A stretch of DNA of 18,107 nt. It comes from Deltaproteobacteria bacterium. Its GTDB lineage: Bacteria > Desulfobacterota > Desulfobacteria > Desulfobacterales > JAUVGT01. The stretch covers positions 1 through 18,107 of the forward strand of contig JAUVGT010000039.1 of NCBI GenBank assembly GCA_030593645.1, read 5' to 3'. The notes beneath the pieces were generated by a model. It had not been told where the DNA came from. It did no database searches and saw only the letters and a program-made list of their open reading frames with translations. Position numbers and translations under genes: made by a program. How positions within the stretch are numbered: the stretch's first letter is position 1; each line of letters starts with the position of its first letter. Of this stretch, positions 1 to 7,139 are shown piece by piece.

Positions 1-9
1 CCAACTTCT

Positions 10-80
10 GCGTTGTGCTTCATTTTGCAATGATTCAACGTACGATAAGTACGCTTCATCATTACAAAAATTGCACGCCT
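10..80. repeat. Long imperfect palindrome (REP/MITE-like intergenic element)
   Basis: The core is a perfect inverted repeat, CGTAC (39-43), loop GATAA, GTACG (49-53). The arms extend imperfectly outward: about 14 of 18 positions pair across 26-43 and 49-66, and GTGC (15-18) can pair with GCAC near 73-76. No coding potential is visible. The layout resembles a short palindromic intergenic element; similar sequences in Desulfobacterales genomes are recalled from memory, not checked. It may continue beyond the left edge. Confidence 0.5.
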
Positions 81-87
81 TGAATTT

Positions 88-133
88 GAACTCTTTACGA
101 AACCGTCTAATTCGGACTTTTTACGAGACCATC
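88..133. repeat. Two imperfect 20-nt direct repeats beside the palindrome
   Basis: GAACTCTTTACGAAACCGTC (88-107) and GGACTTTTTACGAGACCATC (114-133) match at 16 of 20 positions, with starts 26 bp apart. They lie directly after the palindrome and may be part of the same repetitive element. No function can be read from the sequence. Confidence 0.5.
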
Positions 134-550
134 AAGAGTAACTGTAGGATAATGCAAAACAAAATGAGTTGGCGATTCAGAAGTCTGAATAGAGATTTTT
201 TACGTCACTCTTAGCAATTTGAATGGAGAGCTGTTAGTCAACCGGATAATAGTAACATAACAATTTGAAGGAACGGTCTGTAATTTCAGTTACACATCAT
301 TGATTTTAAAAAACGAATGTAACAATTAGATATAACTTTATTAAATCAAACAGGTGAAATTTGTCAACATATTAATCATTCCACCATCATAACCATATAA
401 TATTTATGTTATTTGTCGCAATTGTAATTATGAGTCATTTGGTGTATGGAATACGATAAGATTAAATTATGCCGGGATACTCACGCAAAAACCAATACCC
501 GGAGGTTATGATGTTACCTGATTTATGGGCACTATATACGCTTATGATGA
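134..550. other. AT-rich non-coding stretch, no supportable gene
   Basis: I see no convincing coding region. A TATAAT hexamer at 396-401 lacks a properly spaced -35 box (TTGTCA at 361-366 is 29 bp away). GGAGG at 501-505 followed by ATG at 508 opens a frame of only about 25 codons. That could be the remnant of the start of the acetyltransferase gene that follows, but its peptide shows no similarity to that family. Confidence 0.5.
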
Positions 551-937
551 AAAGCCGGCTTTGTTCTTGTATCAGGCTTTAAAAGCCTCAGAAACATTGC
601 CTTCAGTGAGGTAAAAATTATTTCAGAAACTGAGTCCCACAAGGCGATCGGTCTTGGTCCGATGGCTGTTTTACCGGAATATCAGCGAAAGGCGTATGAA
701 TCAAAATTAATTGAAAAAGGATTGGAAATTCTCACCGAACGAGATTATTGGATAGTTGTTGTCCTGGGCCATCCTGATTATTACCCGAAATTCGGTTTTG
801 TTCAGGCTGATCAATTTGGTATTCAATGTGAATATGATTGCCCCGCAGAAGCATTCATGGTTAAAGAAATAAAGTCCAACTCTCTCAAGGGTGTTAGTGG
901 AACGGTTTACTATAGTTCGAAATTCAGCGAAGCATAG
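551..937 (+). pseudogene. Decayed GNAT-family N-acetyltransferase (YhbS-like), C-terminal remnant
   Basis: The frame is open from 551 (stop at 548-550) to the TAG at 935-937, with family-like sequence from about 593: NIAFSEVKI, then GLGPMAVLPEYQ, then VVVLGHPDYYPKFGF, typical of the C-terminal half of YhbS-like acetyltransferases that move an acetyl group from acetyl-CoA to an amine. An intact family member is about 160-170 residues and has an N-terminal half that is not present here in any frame. The acetyl-CoA pyrophosphate loop, normally Q/R-x-x-G-x-G/A (as in QRKGIGS), reads QRKAYES, so both glycines are lost. The first ATG at 662 (91 codons) has no ribosome-binding site. Loss of the N-terminus together with the cofactor loop supports a pseudogene. 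Its orientation matches the next gene, but a shared transcript is unlikely. Confidence 0.75.
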
Positions 938-1008
938 AATGGACAATTGTCGAGTCATCTAAGAAATGTTATACAAATGACCGTCATTTCAGATAGAAAG
1001 GTCACCGC

Positions 1009-2223
1009 ATGGTGAAAATATCTTCAATCGCAGTACTTGGTACATACGATACCAAAGGGGAAGAACACCTTTTTATTAAGGCGCGTATTGAAAAACAGGG
1101 CCTTCACGCTCTTACGATTAATGTGGGTACTAAAAACCCGGCGCCCTGTGATGTGGATCTCGATCTTTTTACTGTCCTGCGTGATAAAGGTATTTTAACA
1201 GAAAACCGGGATCGTGATGAAATGATTCAAGCCATGTTGGACGAAGCAAGAGGTGTGGTTAAAACGCTTCATGATCGGGGTGAAATTTACGGTATTGTGT
1301 CGGCCGGGGGCGGATCCGGTACACATCTTTGCGCCGGTATCATGCGGGTGCTGCCCCTGGGCGTTCCCAAAGTCATGCTTTCTACTGTAGCCTCCAGAAA
1401 TATGTCGAGGGTGGTGGGAACCAGGGATATTACCATGATGCATAGCGTTTCCGATATTTTGGGCATCAATAGTATTTTAGGGGGTATGCTGGATAAAGCC
1501 GCGGTAGCCGTTTGTGCCATGGCCCGGAGCGATTGGACATTTGGCAGGGAACAACGGCGCATTGCCCTGTCTTTTTTCGGATTCATTACGCAGGCAGCGG
1601 AACAGATTAGAAGTATTTTGGAAGACAAAGGATATGAAGTCGTGACCTTTCATGCCAATGGTACAGGCGGAACGGCCATGGAGGAACTGGCGGAAGAAGG
1701 ATATTTTGACGGCATATTGGATCTGGCAGCCCATGAGCTGGCGGATCATCTCATGAACGGTTATTGCGGGGATATCGGCCCGCACCGCTTTGAGCCGATC
1801 TCCGGTAAAACAATCCCCCGGCTCGTAGTTCCCGGCGGGCTGGACTGCGCGGTACTGGAGTTTGACCGGCACAGCATCCCGGATCAATTCAAAGAGCGTA
1901 AGATATTTTTCTATGATTTTAGATCCGCGATCCGGTTAAATGAAATGGAAACACAAACCATTGCCCGGCAATTATCAGACAAGCTGAATCCCGCGGGTGA
2001 GATGGTGAAGGTATTAATCCCCATGCGTGGCTGGTCAGTCGCCGACCATGTTGACGAGCCCCTGTATGATCCGGATATGAACGACTTATTTATCAAAACG
2101 TTCGAACAGAACTTAGCTATGATCATTCCAGTATTGAAAGAAGATTGTCATATCAATGATCTTCCTTTTGCCCAAAGAGCAGCGGAGATGATGGTGCAGA
2201 TGATAGAGAGCAAAAAAAGATAA
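1009..2223 (+). CDS. Tm-1-like ATP-binding domain protein (UPF0261 family)
   Basis: This 404-residue protein is full length for UPF0261 (about 400 residues). The family shares its fold with the N-terminal domain of the plant Tm-1 tobamovirus-resistance protein, but the bacterial role is not established. Visible family motifs are GTYDTKGEEH (11-20) at the end of the first strand, a glycine-rich nucleotide-binding-type loop AGGGSGTH (99-106), HANGTGG (215-221) opening the second Rossmann-like half, and PGGLD (275-279). There is no signal peptide or membrane segment, so it should be cytoplasmic. The ATG at 1009 has a GAAAGG ribosome-binding site about 7 nt upstream. In other genomes this family often sits beside a TIM-barrel, PEP-hydrolase-like partner; none is seen here. 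It appears to be a single-gene unit, with a terminator-like hairpin just after the stop codon. Confidence 0.9.
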   Translation: MVKISSIAVLGTYDTKGEEHLFIKARIEKQGLHALTINVGTKNPAPCDVDLDLFTVLRDKGILTENRDRDEMIQAMLDEARGVVKTLHDRGEIYGIVSAGGGSGTHLCAGIMRVLPLGVPKVMLSTVASRNMSRVVGTRDITMMHSVSDILGINSILGGMLDKAAVAVCAMARSDWTFGREQRRIALSFFGFITQAAEQIRSILEDKGYEVVTFHANGTGGTAMEELAEEGYFDGILDLAAHELADHLMNGYCGDIGPHRFEPISGKTIPRLVVPGGLDCAVLEFDRHSIPDQFKERKIFFYDFRSAIRLNEMETQTIARQLSDKLNPAGEMVKVLIPMRGWSVADHVDEPLYDPDMNDLFIKTFEQNLAMIIPVLKEDCHINDLPFAQRAAEMMVQMIESKKR

Positions 2224-2225
2224 AC

Positions 2226-2246
2226 GTCGAATTTCGATTATTTTTT
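2226..2246 (+). terminator. Weak intrinsic terminator after the Tm-1-like gene
   Basis: GTCGA (2226-2230), loop ATT, TCGAT (2234-2238) form a 5-bp stem with one G-T pair, followed by a run of six T (2241-2246). It lies 3 nt after the stop codon. The stem is short and AT-rich, so termination may be partial. Confidence 0.4.
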
Positions 2247-2429
2247 AACCACGAAACACACGAAATAAAAAATGTATCTAATAGCTAATAAAATATAGGG
2301 GCAATCTTGTGCGGGCATAGCCTTGCATAACCTATATCTGTGAACATACCCAGGGTCTATGTACTAACATCTTATAATCATAATGTATCGATCACGAATT
2401 CCGATAAATGATAAAAGGAATAAATACCT

Positions 2430-3782
2430 ATGAAAACCAGGCCATGTTTCTACTATAAGAAAAAAAGCATCAAGGTAATTTTTCTGACTGTTATCATAAT
2501 CGTTATCAGCCCACTGGTTGCAACTGCGGGCAATAAACTAATTAAACCCGAAGATCTTGAATACCGCGGGGCATTTCGTTTGCCGGATGTGGCCGGTGAA
2601 TGCACCTGGGAATACAGCGGCCATGCCATGACTTTTTATCCAAAGGGTGATCCAAAAGGGAAAAAGGATCAATATCCCGGCTCTATTTTTGCCACCGGAA
2701 ATGATGCTGTGTGCCAGTATGTATCCGAAATCAGCATTCCTGAACCCAGAATATCCCGGAGTAAAAATTTGAGAAAACTGAATACGGCAAAAACACTGCA
2801 GAAATTTAAGGACATCCGGGGCGGGTTGTTTGGCGATTTCCAGGGATTGACACTTCCGAGGGTGGGACTGGAATACCTTCCGGCCCGGGGTGCTCAAAAA
2901 TCGGGTAAGCTTCATTTTTGCTGGGCCCAGCATATTCAAGCCTTTGAAGCATCCCATGGGTGGTGTGAATTGAATCTGTCAAATCCTCGACCCAAAGGTC
3001 CCTGGCATATCAATCGATATAGTAATTATGTGACCAATGATTATATCTTTGAGATTCCCAGGTCATGGGCTGATAAAAATCTACCCGGATATTTTCTGGC
3101 CACGGGAAGGGCCAGGGAAGGGTTATGGTCCGGCAGGGGGCCTGGACTGTTCGCGTACAAACCTTCATCCAAAGGGAAACCTCCGGCTCCGAATACTGCC
3201 ATTAAATCAGTGCTTCCTCTTTTATTATATGGGAAGCAGGTTCCCGGTGTACCGGAAATATCGAGTAAGAAATATCAATCGATCCAGGGATATTCAGATG
3301 CGGATCACTGGTACGGTGGGGCCTGGCTGACCGCCGGGGAGAAAGAGGCGCTGATATTCGTGGGCACAAAGGCATTGGGAAAAACCTGGTACGGATATGC
3401 CAATGGTGTGATTCACGAACATGACTGCTATGAAGAGGATACGCCTCCATGCCCCCAGTCACCGGAGTGGCCTTATGATAACCGGGGGTTTTGGGCCCAG
3501 CGGTATCAGGCGCAAATTATTTTTTACAATCCGGATGATATCGCGGATGTGGTAAAAGGTAAAAAACGGACCTGGGAGCCGCAGCCTTACGCGGTAATGA
3601 AACTGGACCAATACCTGTTTGATCCGTATCATCCAAAAAAATATAAAAAACATCTCATACGATATAAACAGGATTATGTGGGTTCTTCCTGTTTTGACCG
3701 CGCCAATGGATTGCTCTATATTATTGAAAAACAGGCTGATGGGGAAAAAAGCATTATTCATGTGTGGAAGATCAGGCAATAA
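2430..3782 (+). CDS. Exported protein of unknown function
   Basis: I do not recognise a named family for this 450-residue protein. The N-terminus is a clear Sec signal peptide: basic residues up to K15, a hydrophobic core at about 16-30, and an ATA cleavage motif at 31-33, predicting release after A33 into the periplasm or outside. No lipobox is present. The mature protein is rich in aromatic and glycine residues and contains seven cysteines. Phrases such as YRGAFRLPD (45-53) and SEISIP followed by DFQGL recall uncharacterised, probably beta-rich secreted proteins in which such segments may be propeller blades; that is a memory-based inference. AAGGA lies about 10 nt before the ATG. The gene stands alone, 206 bp after the Tm-1-like gene and 99 bp before a small gene of unknown function. 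The C-terminus (VWKIRQ) shows no anchor or sorting signal. Confidence 0.8.
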   Translation: MKTRPCFYYKKKSIKVIFLTVIIIVISPLVATAGNKLIKPEDLEYRGAFRLPDVAGECTWEYSGHAMTFYPKGDPKGKKDQYPGSIFATGNDAVCQYVSEISIPEPRISRSKNLRKLNTAKTLQKFKDIRGGLFGDFQGLTLPRVGLEYLPARGAQKSGKLHFCWAQHIQAFEASHGWCELNLSNPRPKGPWHINRYSNYVTNDYIFEIPRSWADKNLPGYFLATGRAREGLWSGRGPGLFAYKPSSKGKPPAPNTAIKSVLPLLLYGKQVPGVPEISSKKYQSIQGYSDADHWYGGAWLTAGEKEALIFVGTKALGKTWYGYANGVIHEHDCYEEDTPPCPQSPEWPYDNRGFWAQRYQAQIIFYNPDDIADVVKGKKRTWEPQPYAVMKLDQYLFDPYHPKKYKKHLIRYKQDYVGSSCFDRANGLLYIIEKQADGEKSIIHVWKIRQ

Positions 3783-3839
3783 TCGAGAAGTGGTTTCAAA
3801 ATAATCTGATACTTTACAAAACCTTATATAACCGCTAAC

Positions 3840-3858
3840 ATGCTTTCACAGCATTTTT
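3840..3858 (+). terminator. Weak terminator-like hairpin after the exported protein gene
   Basis: ATGCT (3840-3844), loop TTCAC, AGCAT (3850-3854), followed by four further T. The 5-bp stem is weak. It sits 57 bp after the upstream stop and 23 bp before the next start, so it could separate the two transcripts. Confidence 0.3.
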
Positions 3859-3881
3859 AAAACTTATCAGAGGGGGGTCCT

Positions 3882-4301
3882 ATGGGTTTGAGTCTCCGAA
3901 TATATTTTATTGACGACGATGATAAAATTATACGAATCCCGCTAACTCGGTTTGAAAGGATTCGAGACAGGCATCCAAAAGAATTACTTTTGGAATATAA
4001 GAACTCTCGGATTCGTTATGCAGAGATTATATTAGAACTCGAAAATAGAAAACCAGTTTCTATAGCACGGGCTATTTATCGTTATCTGCAAGTTGATTCA
4101 GAAGGAAAAGTTGAACAAGATTTTATTGACAAAGAACTACAAGTCGCCATGGGTATGGTACCGTCTATCCAACTACCTGGAACGCCGGAAAATATTATTC
4201 ACGCAAGTAACAAATTTGCACAGAAAAGGTTCAAGGATGAATTTGTATGGACACCATCTCACGAACTTGAACAGGAAATATTTAATAAATTGTTTAAATA
4301 A
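3882..4301 (+). CDS. Conserved-looking small protein of unknown function
   Basis: A 139-residue protein, probably cytoplasmic and soluble: no signal peptide, membrane segment or cysteine. The N-terminus (GLSLRIYFIDDDD, then IPLTRFERI) and the central stretch RIRYAEIILELENRKP read like a compact alpha/beta protein. I believe similar uncharacterised proteins exist in other bacteria, but I can assign no domain or function. The start is well supported: a strong purine-rich site (GAGGGGGG) lies just upstream of the ATG. The last 30 residues are polar and partly helical. It is flanked by the exported protein gene on the same strand and converges on alanine racemase with only 25 bp between them. Confidence 0.75.
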   Translation: MGLSLRIYFIDDDDKIIRIPLTRFERIRDRHPKELLLEYKNSRIRYAEIILELENRKPVSIARAIYRYLQVDSEGKVEQDFIDKELQVAMGMVPSIQLPGTPENIIHASNKFAQKRFKDEFVWTPSHELEQEIFNKLFK

Positions 4302-4326
4302 GAACCAGGGTTCGCTTCGCAACTGA

Positions 4327-5490
4327 TTATCTTAGATATACCCTGGGCACCCGATCGGTTATGGATGACACAATTTCATAATTGATGGTGTTCAGAGATG
4401 ACGCAATTTCATCTACGGTTATCACAGCGTTTCCCTGGATACCGAATATGACCACTTCATCTTCTATTTTCACATTTGATATATGACCCACATCCAGCAT
4501 GGTCAGGTCCATGCATACCCTCCCAATGATGGGCGCTTTTTGTCCATGAACCAGCATATGACCCCTGGAAGACATCCGGCGGCTGAAACCGTCCGCATAA
4601 CCTGCAGGAATGGTGGCAATGGTGGTTGGTTTATCTGTTTTATAAGTCATTCCATAACTGATTTTAAAACCTTTGGGTACTTTTTTCAGATGCACGATCC
4701 TGGATTTGAGGGACATGGCCGGTTTGAGTTTTATATGATTTTGATTGACCTCATTTGACGGGTAAAGACCGTAAACTGATATCCCCGCCCGAACCATATC
4801 CAGATGGGTGCCCGGCATGTCGATGATGGCACCGCTATTGGCCGCATGTCGTATCGGAGTTTTTATTCCGGCCTGCCCAAGCCGGTCCAGCAGATCTGTA
4901 AACCGGTTAAACTGCTTTTTAGTATAGGATTTGTTGGCGCTGTCTGAAGCGGCGAAATGGGTGAATAACCCTTCCAGATTTAATCCGGGGAGATCCGCGA
5001 TTGTTTTGATATCTTCTACTGAGCTGACATCAGTGTTTATTCCGGATGGAGCATTTCTGAAATGATCATGAAGCAGTCCCAGTCTCCCCATACCGGTGTC
5101 TACTTTTATATGGATGCTTAAATAATCATCGGGTCCGGAGAATTGTGATGACATCGCCCGGGCTGTTTCAAGGGAATATAATGTTTGCGTAAAATGATAC
5201 TTTACCAGATCCTGAGTCCTGTCCGGTGTGGTATAGCCGAAAATAAGAATTGAAGAGGCAATCCCGGCTTTTCGCAAAGCGATACCTTCATCAATTCGGG
5301 CAACACCCAGTGCATCGGCACCATTTTCCAAACCGCATCTGGCAATTTCGATGATTCCGTGCCCGTATGCATTTGCCTTTACCGCGATCAACAATTTTGA
5401 TGCAGGACTGGTAATACGCCTTAATTCACGTACATTATGCGCAATGGCACCCAGATCAACTTCCGCCCAGATCAGTGGATTTGGATTCAA
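4327..5490 (-). CDS. alr: Alanine racemase
   Basis: Pyridoxal-phosphate enzyme that interconverts L- and D-alanine, supplying D-alanine for peptidoglycan (EC 5.1.1.1). The 387 residues match the usual length. The N-terminal TIM barrel carries the PLP lysine K38 in AVKANAYGHG; the C-terminal beta domain carries the catalytic tyrosine Y279 in ISYGMTY and the conserved RVCMD motif (C326-D328). HIKVDTGMGRLG (127-138) is the usual barrel motif. The protein is complete, ending RVPRVYLR. The start is a TTG at 5490, supported by AGGAAG about 6 nt upstream and by the N-terminus matching the family start (WAEVDLGAIAHN); there is no ATG nearby. It lies 135 bp downstream of the thiolase on the same strand, so co-transcription is possible, with no clear functional link. 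Confidence 0.95.
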   Translation of the reverse strand: MNPNPLIWAEVDLGAIAHNVRELRRITSPASKLLIAVKANAYGHGIIEIARCGLENGADALGVARIDEGIALRKAGIASSILIFGYTTPDRTQDLVKYHFTQTLYSLETARAMSSQFSGPDDYLSIHIKVDTGMGRLGLLHDHFRNAPSGINTDVSSVEDIKTIADLPGLNLEGLFTHFAASDSANKSYTKKQFNRFTDLLDRLGQAGIKTPIRHAANSGAIIDMPGTHLDMVRAGISVYGLYPSNEVNQNHIKLKPAMSLKSRIVHLKKVPKGFKISYGMTYKTDKPTTIATIPAGYADGFSRRMSSRGHMLVHGQKAPIIGRVCMDLTMLDVGHISNVKIEDEVVIFGIQGNAVITVDEIASSLNTINYEIVSSITDRVPRVYLR

Positions 5491-5625
5491 TTTTACTTCC
5501 TTTGTATGATAGTGTTTTTTGTGATTTTTATTATATCATCCTGAAGTGGTTTCAGCGCCATTTTACGCGAACCCTAAGGGAAGATTTAGAATGAGCCCCT
5601 ACACCCAATAGTTTTGAAATCATTT

Positions 5626-6876
5626 CTACATTATTTCCAGGGCACAGGCCATGGCCACCCCGCCTCCACCGCATAATGTAGCCAGTCCAAGAGTTTTTCC
5701 TTTTTTTCTCATGGAATGGATCAGAGTAACCATTATCCTTGCGCCGGTAGCGCCCACCGGGTGCCCCAGACCGATGCCTGATCCGTTGATATTCGTTATT
5801 TCTCTGTTCAGGTTGAGTTCGCGTTCACACCCGATATACTGTGAGGCAAACGCTTCATTGACTTCAACCAGCTCAAAGTCTTCTATTTTCAGGCCGCTTC
5901 GATTCGAAAGATCGTTTACGGCCGGTACAGGGGAAAGTCCCATGATAGAAGGATGGCACCCACCTCTTCCCACGGCTTTTATTTTTGCAAGCGGTTTTAA
6001 ATTCAGCTCTTTTGCTTTTTCTTCGGACATGATAATCATGCCGGCTGACCCGTCGTTGATACCGCTGGAATTTCCAGCTGTGACCGTGCCAGTTTTCGGG
6101 ATAAAAACGGGGGGGAGTTTTTTTAATTGTTCCATGGTTATTCCGGGCCTGAAATGTTCATCTTTATCAAAGATTATCGGTTGTTTTTTCTTAACCGGGA
6201 TTTCCATCCGAATGATTTCATCAGCAAAGGACCCGTCTTTTGTGGCTCTCTCAGCGTTATTTTGGCTTCGAAGGGCCACTTCATCCATCTCCTCTCTTGA
6301 GATGTTCAAATGCTGGGCGACGAATTCCCCGGTAAGTCCCATGATATAAGGTTTACCTTTGAAATAACTTAACGGGGGTTGATCCGCGTCCACCGGTCCG
6401 TCTTCAGGGTGGGGAATGATATGGGATCCGCAATGAAGGGCATGGATCATGGAGTCGACAAAAACCTGGTCCTGGAGACGGCATCCCCAGCGAGCATTGG
6501 GAACTGAATAAGGGACACCGGACATATGTTCGACTCCACCCGCGAGTATGATGTCGGCCATACCCGCCTGGATCATAGCCATACCGGAAATCACCGCTTC
6601 CATACCGGAAATACAAACCCTGTTAATGGTCACGGCGGTAACCGCTTCCGGGATACCGGCGAGAAGGGCTGCCACCCGTGTTACGTTGAGCGCGTCCACA
6701 GGTTCAATGCAGCAGCCGTAGCGTACATCGTCAATGCTGCCGGGATCAATACCGGCACGTGTAATGGCTTCCTGCATTGTAACACTGGCGATAAGGGCTC
6801 CGTTACTATTTTTCAGTGTCCCGCCAAAAGCACCGATCGCGGTGCGGCAGGCTGAAACAATGACTACATCTTTCAT
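5626..6876 (-). CDS. Thiolase (acetyl-CoA acetyltransferase-like)
   Basis: Thiolase-superfamily enzyme that either condenses two acyl-CoA molecules or cleaves a 3-ketoacyl-CoA with CoA. The catalytic set is complete: nucleophile C88 in INRVCISGM, NEAFA in the C-terminal half, H372 in GLGHPVGATGAR and C402 in the LCGGGG loop. At 416 residues it is longer than typical biosynthetic thiolases (about 390-395). The extra length lies at about 146-178, between DSMI (141-144) and MGLTGE (179-184), where roughly 20 residues rich in His and Pro are added in the substrate/CoA-facing loop region. That suggests a substrate other than plain acetoacetyl-CoA, but specificity cannot be read. AGGAGG lies about 7 nt before the ATG. 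The gene is divergent from the cyclase pair and upstream of alr. Confidence 0.9.
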   Translation of the reverse strand: MKDVVIVSACRTAIGAFGGTLKNSNGALIASVTMQEAITRAGIDPGSIDDVRYGCCIEPVDALNVTRVAALLAGIPEAVTAVTINRVCISGMEAVISGMAMIQAGMADIILAGGVEHMSGVPYSVPNARWGCRLQDQVFVDSMIHALHCGSHIIPHPEDGPVDADQPPLSYFKGKPYIMGLTGEFVAQHLNISREEMDEVALRSQNNAERATKDGSFADEIIRMEIPVKKKQPIIFDKDEHFRPGITMEQLKKLPPVFIPKTGTVTAGNSSGINDGSAGMIIMSEEKAKELNLKPLAKIKAVGRGGCHPSIMGLSPVPAVNDLSNRSGLKIEDFELVEVNEAFASQYIGCERELNLNREITNINGSGIGLGHPVGATGARIMVTLIHSMRKKGKTLGLATLCGGGGVAMACALEIM

Positions 6877-7038
6877 CTTTATCCTCCTATTGAAACATGA
6901 TTACCGTTCGTGATAAAAAATTAATAATAAAGATCCCGAACAATTTAACCTATGAAATTTAAAGCAGATTTGTCAAGAAATTGCGTTGCCAGGGTCGATA
7001 TTCCAGGTGTGACCGGGTGGCCGGTAATGAATCGAATA

Positions 7039-7067
7039 TTGATTTTTTGCAATATTTTTGATACCAT
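7039..7067 (+). promoter_or_regulatory. Candidate sigma-70-type promoter for the first cyclase gene
   Basis: TTGATT (7039-7044) and TACCAT (7062-7067) are separated by exactly 17 bp; each matches the consensus at 4 of 6 positions. Transcription would start near 7074, giving a leader of about 65 nt. It lies in the 263-bp gap shared with the divergent thiolase. This is pattern matching only. Confidence 0.3.
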
Positions 7068-7139
7068 GCAACCATACTAATGGAACCTATCTCAAATCAG
7101 TATTTAATACATTTCTACTAAATTCCTCGGTAATCAGTT

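Noticed and set aside
361..401. TTGTCA and TATAAT as a promoter for the GNAT remnant
   Set aside because: The spacing of 29 bp is far from the 16-18 bp needed, and no better -35 box lies at the proper distance from TATAAT.
707..958. Minus-strand open frame of 83 codons over the GNAT remnant
   Set aside because: The plus strand of the same bases encodes clear acetyltransferase motifs; this frame has no recognisable product.
2247..2263. ACCACGAAACACACGAA motif after the Tm-1-like gene
   Set aside because: A short internal repeat of a CACGAA type that is common in bacterial intergenic DNA; only one copy here, so no element can be defined.
2373..2378. TATAAT as a -10 box for the exported protein gene
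   Set aside because: The hexamer is perfect, but the bases 16-18 bp upstream do not resemble a -35 box, so it may be chance in AT-rich DNA.
5572..5582. CCCTAAGGG palindrome between thiolase and alr
   Set aside because: It has no loop and no T run, so it does not form a terminator; it is too short to call an operator.
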